A DNA stretch of 64,000 nucleotides from Pseudomonadota bacterium. GTDB taxonomy: Bacteria > Pseudomonadota > Gammaproteobacteria > Pseudomonadales > Pseudohongiellaceae. The DNA is taken from NCBI GenBank assembly GCA_027623555.1, contig JAQBSZ010000003.1, positions 1 through 64,000 of the forward strand. Reading direction: 5' to 3'. The position numbers were made by a program, and so were the translations under genes. This document shows, piece by piece, positions 44,523-53,034 of this stretch (its first letter is position 1; the number at the start of each line of letters is the position of its first letter). A model generated the notes under the pieces. The model was not told the DNA's origin. It saw only the letters and a list, made by a program, of their open reading frames with translations, and ran no database searches.

Positions 44523-46046
44523 TCAGGGTGCCTGGCAGCTAAAATTGGCCGCTTCATCGATGCTGCCGGAACCGGTGTAGACGGCAACTTCGGGATAGGG
44601 GCACAGCGGTCTGCTGCGATCCACTTCGCCATCGCTGCGATGTTCTGCGGTAATGCTGTCCGGTGCTTCGCCACGTTCTACCCAGGCTTCCAACGCAGAG
44701 AGTGCATCGAAGCTATTCGGCCCCGGACCACCGGCGCAATGTCCCATGCCGGGTGCCATGAACAGGCGGTAGGAATCATGGATCGCCGCTCGGCCACCGA
44801 GGGTATCCACGACGCTCTGGTAATACTGGGTGGCATTAGCTGGAGAAATTTGTGGATCACTCCAACCGTGGTAGGCAATCAGTTTGCCTCCCAGGTCGAA
44901 GAATTCCCTGAGATTGGGATCGAGCGCGTTCAGGGTATCGTTGTCGGCCTGTTCCGCCCTCACGATGTCGGTCTCGAATGCGAAACTGTCGATCGTCCAG
45001 TCTGCTTCGCCGTAAACCAGGTAACGGTACTGATCCAGACCTGTGGCCCGAGCTGATTCTGTCCAGCCAAGATCGGTCCAACCCATTTCACTACCCGGCA
45101 GCAAGCCGGTGATTGGGCGGCCGGTTGCCGGATTAAGTGGCGAGGAATAGAGCATCTTTACGGTATTGACCTGCTCTGGTCTCAGGCAGGAATTGGATGA
45201 ACCGGCGCCACAGGCAAGCACAGCCGGATCGAAACGGCATTGGGCCGGCTTGCCGATGAGTCCATCCACAACACCATCGTCGGCATCACAGGCGGCTACT
45301 GACGCGGTATAAACCAGCTCTCGATCCTGTGCAGGCAGCGCAGCAGTTGGGGTGGCTTGCAGATGAGTCGCAACCCGCAGTGCTGCCGCCGCCCGGCCGG
45401 TCCAGTCGGCGCCAGGCGCTCCAGCCACGATGCCATCGAAATCATCTGGAAAGCGCTGCGCTTCCTTCATGGCCTGCCGCCCACCGGCGGAACAACCCGT
45501 GAAATAGGAATAGTTAAGCTCATCATCGTAGTAGGCAGCAATGAGTCGTTTCGAGGTAACGTTCATTTCGTGCACGGCGCGCCAGCCGAAGTCGACTACT
45601 TTCTCCGGGTGGCCCAGGCCGAAACTCGCAGTATTACCCAGATGACCGGTATCGGTTGAACTGGCGGCATAACCGCGGGAAAGCGGCAGCACCAGTGCGG
45701 CATGGCGGACGTTACCGGTAAATGCGCCGTTACCCACAGCCAGGTACTTGCCGTTCCATCCCCGGGTTGGCAACCACAACTCCATCTTGATGTCCGAATC
45801 GCTGCTGGGGGTTAGTGTCGCTGTGACATGGCAAAACTCTGGCAATGCCTGATACTGACGATTGTTACCTGCCCCGGGGGCGCTGAACTCACCAGCAGCA
45901 ACTACTTCGGCGGCAATACTTACATTGGGCAACAGCAAGGAGCTCAGCTCGGCACAGGATGCAGAGGATTGTTGCGCGGCCAGCACCGGTGCAACGCAGA
46001 GTAAGGCCGGAACCGCAAACCATCGAAAAAAATTTTGTCTGGGCAT
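44523..46046 (-). CDS. Tannase/feruloyl esterase family protein, secreted
   Basis: A 507-residue protein with signal peptide (ending VLAAQQ). Catalytic Ser is in YFTGCSAGGRQAMKEA, with the family disulfide between the Cys before it and the Cys of the GHCAGG end motif. Asp is in YHGWSDPQISP and His in the MGHCAGG segment. These enzymes cleave esters of plant phenolic acids (gallic or ferulic). I chose ATG 46046, where the signal sequence begins and AGGAA precedes; the 90-residue extension is not coding. Confidence 0.87.
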   Translation of the reverse strand: MPRQNFFRWFAVPALLCVAPVLAAQQSSASCAELSSLLLPNVSIAAEVVAAGEFSAPGAGNNRQYQALPEFCHVTATLTPSSDSDIKMELWLPTRGWNGKYLAVGNGAFTGNVRHAALVLPLSRGYAASSTDTGHLGNTASFGLGHPEKVVDFGWRAVHEMNVTSKRLIAAYYDDELNYSYFTGCSAGGRQAMKEAQRFPDDFDGIVAGAPGADWTGRAAAALRVATHLQATPTAALPAQDRELVYTASVAACDADDGVVDGLIGKPAQCRFDPAVLACGAGSSNSCLRPEQVNTVKMLYSSPLNPATGRPITGLLPGSEMGWTDLGWTESARATGLDQYRYLVYGEADWTIDSFAFETDIVRAEQADNDTLNALDPNLREFFDLGGKLIAYHGWSDPQISPANATQYYQSVVDTLGGRAAIHDSYRLFMAPGMGHCAGGPGPNSFDALSALEAWVERGEAPDSITAEHRSDGEVDRSRPLCPYPEVAVYTGSGSIDEAANFSCQAP

Positions 46047-46266
46047 GATTATTCCTGTTGAATTCTCTTGCAGAATCTTCATAAGGTCGAGGACAGTCGA
46101 CACAGCAATTTTGCTAGCATAAACACAGTGCCAAGTGGAGTCTACTCCATTACCATTGCCTCTGAACCGTCTGCGCTGGTAGCTGGCAGTTGATGCCTGG
46201 CTCTGCAGAGCAAAACACGATCCGGGAATAGCTAGCAGCAACCGGAGCAGTTGAAGAGGCAAGCTC

Positions 46267-46761
46267 ATTCCTAATTTCGATGCACTACAGGTCCTTGCAG
46301 AGATTGCGCTGGGCATCGCCGGATTCTCGGCGATTCTGATGGGTCTGTCCCGGAATCCGGATGGCCTGGAACCTCCCGAACAATTCCGTATCCAGACTCT
46401 GATTTATTCTGGACTAGGCACTACCGTATTCGCGCTGATCCCCTTCGCCGTCTTTCATGAAGACAGTGATCTCGCCGTGGCCTGGGCATGGACAAGCGTA
46501 CCCTTGATGGCTTATGCGCTCGGTGGGATTCTGGTGTTCCCGGCCCGGGCCAATAATTTACGTGCCTCCTACCCCGAGTTGTTTCCCATTCCCCTGATTG
46601 CCTTGCAGTCGATCCTGCATTTCAGTGTGTTACTGCTAGGTACGATGGTGGCATTCGGATTTACGGACTACCCGGCCAACTTTTATACCGGTGCACTGAT
46701 AATCCTGTTGATTCACGCGCTTATTGCCTTCGTCCGCACGCTGTTCTACCGAAGAAGCTGA
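46267..46761 (+). CDS. Small membrane protein with AEIAxxxxGFSAI N-terminus; probable ATT start
   Basis: About 164 residues with four membrane segments (LIYSGLGTTVFALIPFAVF, SVPLMAYALGGILVF, SILHFSVLLLGTMVAFGF, GALIILLIHALIAFV). The first ATG in frame (46339) would remove the N-terminal part PNFDALQVLAEIALGIAGFS, which closely resembles the start of the gene at 19349 (TVAEVAITLTGFTG). The frame is open back to 46255 and an ATT at 46267 has AGAGG seven bases upstream, so I propose ATT as a rare start. The start choice is inference; the ATG start remains possible. Confidence 0.5.
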   Translation: MPNFDALQVLAEIALGIAGFSAILMGLSRNPDGLEPPEQFRIQTLIYSGLGTTVFALIPFAVFHEDSDLAVAWAWTSVPLMAYALGGILVFPARANNLRASYPELFPIPLIALQSILHFSVLLLGTMVAFGFTDYPANFYTGALIILLIHALIAFVRTLFYRRS

Positions 46762-46964
46762 ACAGCACGCATCGGCGGTAGGGAATCATCCCTGCTGCAC
46801 TTTTGAGCAGAACCCGGCAAATTACCCAATCATTGGTGAGAATCACTAATCCCCACACACGGCGTAACAATTATTTCCTTATTTTACAATAGCTTATATT
46901 CTGGCATGCTTGCTGCATTAATAAATTCTGTACTTGAACACTGAAATCCAAACAGGAGCCCAGG

Positions 46965-47309
46965 GTGAACCATTCTGACGAACATGCACTGCACATGCCG
47001 CTATTTATCAAGGCGATTATTCTTGTAGGGGTAGGGATCTTCCTGGTGATTGGAATAATCGGTCTTATATTACCGATCATTCCGGGCATCCTGTTCCTTG
47101 CCCTGGCTGCGCTATTGCTGGCTAAGGTATCGAGCCGCTTTGCTTTTTATCTGAACAACAATCTGACCTGGCTGCGACTGAAGCGTTACTGGCGCTCGGT
47201 GAGCTTCTTATCCGTCGCTCAGCAGGTAAAGCTGACCCTGTGGATGGCCGCGCGTAGCATAGTGAATGCCATTGATACAGGCTTGGATTTTATCCGGCAG
47301 CGCACTTAG
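46965..47309 (+). CDS. Small membrane protein (PGPGW/DUF454-like), GTG start
   Basis: A 114-residue protein with a proline-rich double helix typical of PGPGW/DUF454 membrane proteins: LVGVGIFLVIGIIGLILPII and PGILFLALAALLLAKVS. The start GTG at 46965 has ACAGGAG upstream. A soluble tail follows (RSVSFLSVAQQVKLTLWMAA). No function known. Its stop lies just at the edge of the decayed gamma-glutamylcyclotransferase gene, which reads from the other strand. Confidence 0.7.
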   Translation: MNHSDEHALHMPLFIKAIILVGVGIFLVIGIIGLILPIIPGILFLALAALLLAKVSSRFAFYLNNNLTWLRLKRYWRSVSFLSVAQQVKLTLWMAARSIVNAIDTGLDFIRQRT

Positions 47310-47771
47310 GATCGCCAGGCGAGTGAATAGCGCGCTGCCGTGTTGCTCTGCCGGAGTCTGGTTCGATAATTGATTCTTCAGCGGCGATTCGCGCTATGTA
47401 ATCCTCAGCTAAGCCGACTTCCGTGGCACCAGTAAGCACATGCTTGTTAATACCAGTGGAATGGCTTGCGGCTAACATCACTGTGCGTGGCGAAGCAAGT
47501 AATCGCTGTGGTCATTGCGCCAGCATCATGAAACGTTTCTACTAAATTTGCTCATACCCTTGACCGAGACCTTCGACCCGGTCCAACACTTTCTTGCCCG
47601 AGACATCAATCTTGAACAGAATGCCGATAACTCGATCAGCAGGATTGCCTCGTCACACTTCGCCGATCCATCAGTGCCGGAATTGTGAATACGCAGTTGG
47701 TGAGCAGGCAATGAGAATACGCCGCCGCGCGATAAACATGCTTGAACCCCAAGCGAAATAATTATTGAGGA
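47290..47771 (-). pseudogene. Decayed gamma-glutamylcyclotransferase-like gene
   Basis: Three minus-strand frames spell out a gamma-glutamylcyclotransferase (GGCT) protein in order. NNYFAWGSSMFIAR near 47766 matches the family start YFAYGSNM. LPAHQLRIHNSGTDGSAKCDE (first frame) matches the RxRFHKRSxDGSGKC region. NPADRVIGILFKIDVSG with KKVLDRVEGLGQGYEQI (second frame) contains the catalytic Glu of VEG. The end EVGLAEDYIARIAAEESI (third frame) follows TTAITCF-type and RKPFHWY segments. Stops and frame changes interrupt it, and about 25 residues after the first block are missing. The family removes 5-oxoproline from gamma-glutamyl peptides. The remnant is too broken to be functional; an assembly error is unlikely to explain so many events. 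Confidence 0.78.
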
Positions 47772-47981
47772 TGCATATCTGCAGATGGAAATTATAAATT
47801 TCTGCTGCTATCTGCTGCCATTAGTCTGTGCAGACAGAGGATTTGTAGACCTCATTCGAGGGGGCAAACTAAGAATACTAACCCTCTGGGATCGATAGCA
47901 GAGTGGCAAGTATTTGCAACCGGCCTGGAAAATGGTTAAAAAGTGCCACCGTAGCTCTAAAGGGCTGCCTGGACACCCGCT

Positions 47982-48401
47982 ATGCCCAGACGATACAGAC
48001 AACGAGGCTTTACCCTGCTGGAACTGATGACAGTGACTGCCATCATAGGTGTGCTGATGTCTGTTGCTATCCCGTCTTACCAGCACTACCGTCAGCGCGC
48101 CCGTTTTGCTGAAGCAATACTGGCCGCCTCGCCGTTCAAGACTGCAATCGAAGTAGCCGCGTTCAGAGGCGTCATTAATTCGGTTAATGACATGGATTCC
48201 GGAACCAATGGCATACCACAATTCATCTGGCCCGGCATCGATTCACACTTTGCCGGCGTGTTCAATGGCATCATTATCGTCTGGTGGGCCTTCGATGGTA
48301 CTCCGCTGGCAGGGTCTACCTATATCCTCGAAGCACAAAACCATATTCCGCCCATCCAATGGACGGAATGGGGTAGTTGCATTAACAGCGGCTATTGTTA
48401 G
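47982..48401 (+). CDS. Type IV pilin-like protein (orphan minor pilin)
   Basis: A 139-residue prepilin with basic leader and cleavage motif [11 protein letters not shown] (mature Phe1, Glu5), followed by the helix [20 protein letters not shown]. The C-terminus ends in CINSGYC, a short disulfide-loop candidate. Similar to the pilin at 8178 in architecture but not close in its globular part. No pilus gene is adjacent; the next gene encodes a PQQ-type dehydrogenase. Start ATG 47982. Confidence 0.83.
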   Translation: MPRRYRQRGFTLLELMTVTAIIGVLMSVAIPSYQHYRQRARFAEAILAASPFKTAIEVAAFRGVINSVNDMDSGTNGIPQFIWPGIDSHFAGVFNGIIIVWWAFDGTPLAGSTYILEAQNHIPPIQWTEWGSCINSGYC

Positions 48402-48506
48402 TCAGCTACAGCGAATCTGCCGTTCAGATTTCGCGCAATTCGGTGTACTCTGCTGGGGGATCGTTCCAGTTAAAATTCACCCAGGACAATTTTAAGTGCA
48501 TTTACC

Positions 48507-50321
48507 ATGAACAGAGCGCTACAACTGAGTGCACTCACCGGACTTACCGTGATGGCCTTGCTCCCTGCCTATTCTCAGGTCTCACGGTCAATTAACTTTC
48601 AAGCTCTGACGCAGGACATCCTCAACAATCCTGCCCCGCAAGACTGGTTGATGTGGCGTGGTGGCTATAGCAATTGGGGCTACAGTCCCCTCGATCAGAT
48701 CAACCGGGAGAATGTCGATCAGTTGAGTCTCGCCTGGTCCTGGGCATTCGCTCCGGCCGCACCGGGTTCCAATGGCATGCAGGTAGAACCTACTGTTTAT
48801 GACGGCATCATGTATATCCGCCATTCCAATGAAAATTACTCCGCTCATGATGCGGCGACCGGCGATCAGATCTGGCAATACTCGCGGCCACTCGCTGGCG
48901 CAATAACCCAGGGCGATACCCGACTCACGGTGCATCGCGGTCGCGGTGTATTCCTCTATGAAGACAAACTGATATCCCATGCCACCGATGGCATGCTGTT
49001 CGCCCTGAACCCTGCAACAGGACGCTTGTTATGGGAGTCGGCAATGGTCGACTATCGTTCAGGGCAGCAACCCAGTGGCGCACCCGTGGCATTTGGCGGT
49101 GTCGTGGTAGTACCTTATAACTGCACTGCCTGGACAGCCGCGGATCCCTGCCATTTGTCTGCTTATAGCACGGACGATGGTGCTCTGCTGTGGCGCTGGT
49201 TCACCAGCCCGACGCCGGATGACCCCATGCACCGTACCTGGGGCGACGATCCGCAAATCTACCCGCTGCAACAACGCCGCAATATGTCGCCCTGGATGAC
49301 TCCGGCCGTCGACACCGAACGCGGCGTGTTTATCTTTGGTATTGGCTCCAGCGCCCCACAGCAACCGGAGCTTGCAGGCACTAATGGTGAATGGCCAGAT
49401 CGCCTGTACCAGGGCTCAACGGTAGCGCTGGACCATCGTACTGGCAAACTGGTGTGGTGGGCTCAACACCATTCGGATATGTGGAATGACGATGCCGTGT
49501 ATGACCGCATCCTGGTTGATTCGCCGCTCGATCCAGATCCTCCCCAGTCACTCGGCGTGAATCCGAACATCGACCCGACTCAAACACGCGAGCTGGTAAT
49601 TGGGTCGTTTGCCAAAGATGCAATCTTCTATGTTTATGATCGCACTGACGGCAGCTTTGTCTATGCCAGACCGACGGCTTACCAGAACATCATTGCCGGC
49701 TATGACGGGACAACTGGCGCCTATACCATTGAACCGCAGGCCATCATGACGGCAGATGTCAATCATGAGGCAACGATCTGTCGCGAGAATCGGCAGATTC
49801 CACAGGGTGCTTACAGTCCTTTGACGAACGCGTACTACGTACCGGCCTTCAATGGGCCCTGCTCGGTCATGAAGCTGAATTCGATCGAACCGTCCATCGA
49901 TACCGGATACAACACCTCCTATATCGCCACGGTGCCCAGCCCGGCCGGGCATCTGGGCCAGCCGGAGGCTATCGATGTTACAACCGGCAAGACCTTGTGG
50001 CGCCTGGAGCGGGAAACGCCTCTGTATGGGATGCTCACCACCGGCGGTGGGCTGCTCTTCGCCGGTGATACCAATCGGCGCTTCCATGCTATCGATCAGT
50101 GGACCGGCGAAACCCTGTGGCAGACGATTCTTAATGGCGCAACAGACATGGCCCCGATCACCTTTGCTGTCGATGGCAGGCAGTACGTAGCAGTCCTCGC
50201 TCCCAGCGGCACCCAGGCGGCGGCGCAGCATGCCGGTCAGTTAGGGCTGAGAGTAGCCACCGGCGTTGGCAATGTTGGGCACACCTTGTTTGTATTTAGT
50301 CTGCCCATGGCACTTGAATGA
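48507..50321 (+). CDS. PQQ-dependent dehydrogenase-like beta-propeller protein (third copy)
   Basis: A 604-residue secreted protein (signal ends AYSQV). Propeller W-motifs: SAHDAATGDQIWQY, ALNPATGRLLWES, AIDQWTGETLWQT. The active-site region is HHSDMWNDDAV, a variant of the TPHDxWDxD motif. The vicinal Cys-Cys is absent; two distant Cys are in PYNCTAWTAADPC. It is more distant from the other two copies than they are from each other. It stands alone after the pilin gene, so its electron acceptor is not visible here. Confidence 0.82.
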   Translation: MNRALQLSALTGLTVMALLPAYSQVSRSINFQALTQDILNNPAPQDWLMWRGGYSNWGYSPLDQINRENVDQLSLAWSWAFAPAAPGSNGMQVEPTVYDGIMYIRHSNENYSAHDAATGDQIWQYSRPLAGAITQGDTRLTVHRGRGVFLYEDKLISHATDGMLFALNPATGRLLWESAMVDYRSGQQPSGAPVAFGGVVVVPYNCTAWTAADPCHLSAYSTDDGALLWRWFTSPTPDDPMHRTWGDDPQIYPLQQRRNMSPWMTPAVDTERGVFIFGIGSSAPQQPELAGTNGEWPDRLYQGSTVALDHRTGKLVWWAQHHSDMWNDDAVYDRILVDSPLDPDPPQSLGVNPNIDPTQTRELVIGSFAKDAIFYVYDRTDGSFVYARPTAYQNIIAGYDGTTGAYTIEPQAIMTADVNHEATICRENRQIPQGAYSPLTNAYYVPAFNGPCSVMKLNSIEPSIDTGYNTSYIATVPSPAGHLGQPEAIDVTTGKTLWRLERETPLYGMLTTGGGLLFAGDTNRRFHAIDQWTGETLWQTILNGATDMAPITFAVDGRQYVAVLAPSGTQAAAQHAGQLGLRVATGVGNVGHTLFVFSLPMALE

Positions 50322-50404
50322 ATTTAATTGAAGCCAGAGTGGGCGACTATTCCTTATTCCTTAAAAGCAATTGGAATTCATCTGACTAATTCCCGAAAAG
50401 AAAC

Positions 50405-51577
50405 ATGTCCTATTCCCTGCCGGTAAAGGATGCCCGCAAGCTCATACTCCATTGCCAACGCCTGAATTCCCGTAGCACATTTGGCCGCGGCATCGATGCC
50501 ACTCTCAAGGCCATCGAGCATCTCGGCTATGTACAGATCGATACCCTGTCGGTAGTAAGCCGGGCTCACCTGCATACGTTGTGGAATCGAGTGGATGGGT
50601 TCAGGCCGCAGCATATCGACAAACTACAGAGAGCGGGCGAGGTGTTCGAGCATTGGGCCCATGCACTGGCGATCCTGCCCATGAAAGACTACCGCTACTC
50701 ACTGCCCATGATGAACCGCATCGCCAGCGGTGAAGTGCACTGGTACAGAAAGAATAAAAAATTATCCCGCATGGTGTTGGACAGAATTCGCGCCGAGGGC
50801 CCAATGTCACCCAGTGACTTCGATGACAAGAAGACCAGTAATGCCATGTGGGCTCGCTCACCGTCGAAGATGGCATTGGAACAGCTGTTTATCGAAGGCG
50901 AACTGATGATTCCTTATCGGGTGAATTTTCAGAAATTCTATGATCTGCGGGAACGGGTATTGCCGGCATCGGTTGATATAACACTGCCCTCCGAGAATGA
51001 ACTGTGCCACCACCTTATTACCAGCTTCCTGCGCGCAAACGGACTTGGTCAGGTGAAGCACATGAGTTACCTCCGCAAAGGCATCGGGCCAGCTATGCGC
51101 AGGGTAGCGCAGCAGATGGAAGAAGAGGGGCTCATTGTATCTGTATCCATTGCCAGTGAGGACTACTACTGCGAACCAGCCCTGCTTGAGCTGTTAGATG
51201 ATTCGCCGCCGCGTAGCAGCCTGCGAATTCTATCCCCTTTTGACAATGCCGTTATTCAGCGCAAACGCATCAACACCCTGTTCGACTTTTACTACCAGGT
51301 CGAATGTTATGTACAAAAGGATAATCGGCAGTACGGATATTTCTGCCTGCCTCTGCTGCACCAGAATCGATTAGTTGGTCGTCTCGATGCCAGGGCTGAC
51401 AGAAAGACTGCTGTATTACATCTCAATCATTTGCATATAGAAGAGTCGGTTGCGAATCCTGCCCAGCTGTTCGCGGCATTACGGGGGGAACTGGAAAAGT
51501 TCGCAGCATTCAATGGCTGCTCTGAATTACACTTACATCGGTTAAGTGGCAGCGATTCCAGGCCCGGCTGGTTATAA
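50405..51577 (+). CDS. YcaQ-type DNA glycosylase / winged-helix protein (HTH_42)
   Basis: A 390-residue protein. The catalytic-type motif YVQIDTLSVVSRAHLHTLW (Gln-x-Asp region) is at about residues 45-63, with the EHWAHALAILP block next. These are the signature of YcaQ/AlkZ interstrand-crosslink DNA glycosylases. Three winged-helix modules follow. In E. coli, YcaQ is 410 residues. It could repair alkylated or crosslinked DNA; no other repair gene is next to it. ATG 50405. Confidence 0.85.
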   Translation: MSYSLPVKDARKLILHCQRLNSRSTFGRGIDATLKAIEHLGYVQIDTLSVVSRAHLHTLWNRVDGFRPQHIDKLQRAGEVFEHWAHALAILPMKDYRYSLPMMNRIASGEVHWYRKNKKLSRMVLDRIRAEGPMSPSDFDDKKTSNAMWARSPSKMALEQLFIEGELMIPYRVNFQKFYDLRERVLPASVDITLPSENELCHHLITSFLRANGLGQVKHMSYLRKGIGPAMRRVAQQMEEEGLIVSVSIASEDYYCEPALLELLDDSPPRSSLRILSPFDNAVIQRKRINTLFDFYYQVECYVQKDNRQYGYFCLPLLHQNRLVGRLDARADRKTAVLHLNHLHIEESVANPAQLFAALRGELEKFAAFNGCSELHLHRLSGSDSRPGWL

Positions 51578-51621
51578 GTCCTGTCCATTGCCCTGCCAGC
51601 GTGTACTGCACTACTACGGAT

Positions 51622-51993
51622 TCACGTTACGGCATACATAAGGAACCAGGCGGCCAGCAATGTCCCGAGCCCGGATAATCGAGCAAGCATCGAATTTATA
51701 TTTGCCAGCCTGGAAATCATCTCAATGAAAGTCTTGCGGGGCAGCGCGGCAATAACAAATCCAGCCACCAGTGCCAGCACGCCAATTATCAGAAATACCA
51801 TAGGGAAGCGTGATTCTTCAGCAGCCAGAATGAATACGACGCCGCCAATTATACGTATGGCAACGGCAGTCATGCGAAATCCAGGCACTTCCACCTGTTC
51901 CTTAATGTAATCAAGCAAAGTATCAGGTGTAATTATTAAAATCAGGCTGAGAATAAACAGCGCTGCTGAGAAGAAGGCGATTATTGTTGTCAT
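51622..51993 (-). CDS. Small four-helix membrane protein, unknown function
   Basis: A 123-residue protein with four hydrophobic segments (IIAFFSAALFILSLILIIT, MTAVAIRIIGGVVFILAA, VFLIIGVLALVAGFVIAAL and LGTLLAAWFLMYAV). No conserved polar site. I do not recognise the family. It is transcribed convergently to the YcaQ gene, with 44 bases between them. Confidence 0.65.
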   Translation of the reverse strand: MTTIIAFFSAALFILSLILIITPDTLLDYIKEQVEVPGFRMTAVAIRIIGGVVFILAAEESRFPMVFLIIGVLALVAGFVIAALPRKTFIEMISRLANINSMLARLSGLGTLLAAWFLMYAVT

Positions 51994-52052
51994 GAGTAGT
52001 AAACCCTCGAGTAAGTTGTTGGTAGTTTATGCCCTTAACCGGAAGCTCTGAC

Positions 52053-53012
52053 TCACTGCTCTGCCTCCAACTGCAGACGACGAATACCCGCTAATACGCC
52101 GTGCAGGCCGTGGTTACCTTCGTGGCAGGCATACTCATAGATTGGCTGATTCATGCGGCGCATGGGGACTACTGCCGTCCAGGGCTGCGTCCAGGTAGTG
52201 GGATCTTCAACCGTAAACTCATACATCAAGGTGTCGGGTCCAACGCGGATAAATTTTTCCACCAGGTGCATATTTGGTGTCGAATCCGCAAACGCCGTGC
52301 CTCTCCAGAAATTCAGCGTGTCTACTACTAGCGTGTCGCCTTCCCAGTGACCGACCGAATCGCCTTCCCACACCAACGCCGGTCCGTTGCGATGTTGCAC
52401 ATTCATCTTGACGACGCGCACGTTATGAATCATCTCGTTCATGATCATGAAATGCTCCGGCGTCTGTACGAATTGAACATTGAGATTGTAGGAACCGGGT
52501 TGCATTGGGGGGCCAGAAGTTCGAGTTACGATACAGCGTTCGGCATAGGGGCGAGCCTCCGGGCCGAGACTCGCCTCGCTCATCGCTGCCCCATCACGGC
52601 GACGCTGCAGTGCTGCTTCGGTCAATGGAGGAATACGTCCGTCAGGTGGATCGATGATTAGCGAAGTACGCCGATCCATGACAGTTTCATTGCCACGTTC
52701 GTACCAGAACTCGTTATAAGAGATCACACCCGGTGGATACTGGGCACCACCGACTGAGTCGATAATCAGATCGCGGTTCTGACGACGGTTCTCAAATGCC
52801 TGCCATTCCAAAGCTTCTTCTTCGGACAATACCGCGCGCTCTCCCAACTCAACGGGTCGCTGCATGGGAGTGAGAGTTCGGAAAGTGAAGGTGCCCTGCA
52901 AATCAGGGTGTCCTTCCGGGGTGCGGGGTACAACATAGTCTGTAGATTGTGCCGTGACGAGTGGAGAACTTATTAAGAATAAAACTGCAACCAGAGTTTT
53001 ACGTGTAGGCAT
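52053..53012 (-). CDS. Secreted CHEGN-family protein of unknown function (paralogue 5)
   Basis: A 319-residue protein; signal peptide ends PLVTAQS. Blocks: HPDLQGTFTFRTLTPMQRP, RDLIIDSVGGAQYPPGVIS, YNEFWYERGNETVMDRRTSL, DPPDGRIPPLTEAA, YAERCIV, GSYNLNVQFVQT, HNEMIH-type NEMIHNVRVV, GDSVGHWEGDTLVVDT, PIYEYACHEGNHGL. ATG 53012 has GGGAGG upstream. It starts 22 bases after the stop of the predicted selenoprotein, so the two are one transcription unit. Confidence 0.84.
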   Translation of the reverse strand: MPTRKTLVAVLFLISSPLVTAQSTDYVVPRTPEGHPDLQGTFTFRTLTPMQRPVELGERAVLSEEEALEWQAFENRRQNRDLIIDSVGGAQYPPGVISYNEFWYERGNETVMDRRTSLIIDPPDGRIPPLTEAALQRRRDGAAMSEASLGPEARPYAERCIVTRTSGPPMQPGSYNLNVQFVQTPEHFMIMNEMIHNVRVVKMNVQHRNGPALVWEGDSVGHWEGDTLVVDTLNFWRGTAFADSTPNMHLVEKFIRVGPDTLMYEFTVEDPTTWTQPWTAVVPMRRMNQPIYEYACHEGNHGLHGVLAGIRRLQLEAEQ

Positions 53013-53034
53013 CTGACACCTCCCATTCAAATTA

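Noticed and set aside
46779..46800. Short AGGGA / TCCCT stem after the gene at 46267
   Set aside because: Only five pairs and a weak T stretch; not enough for a terminator call.
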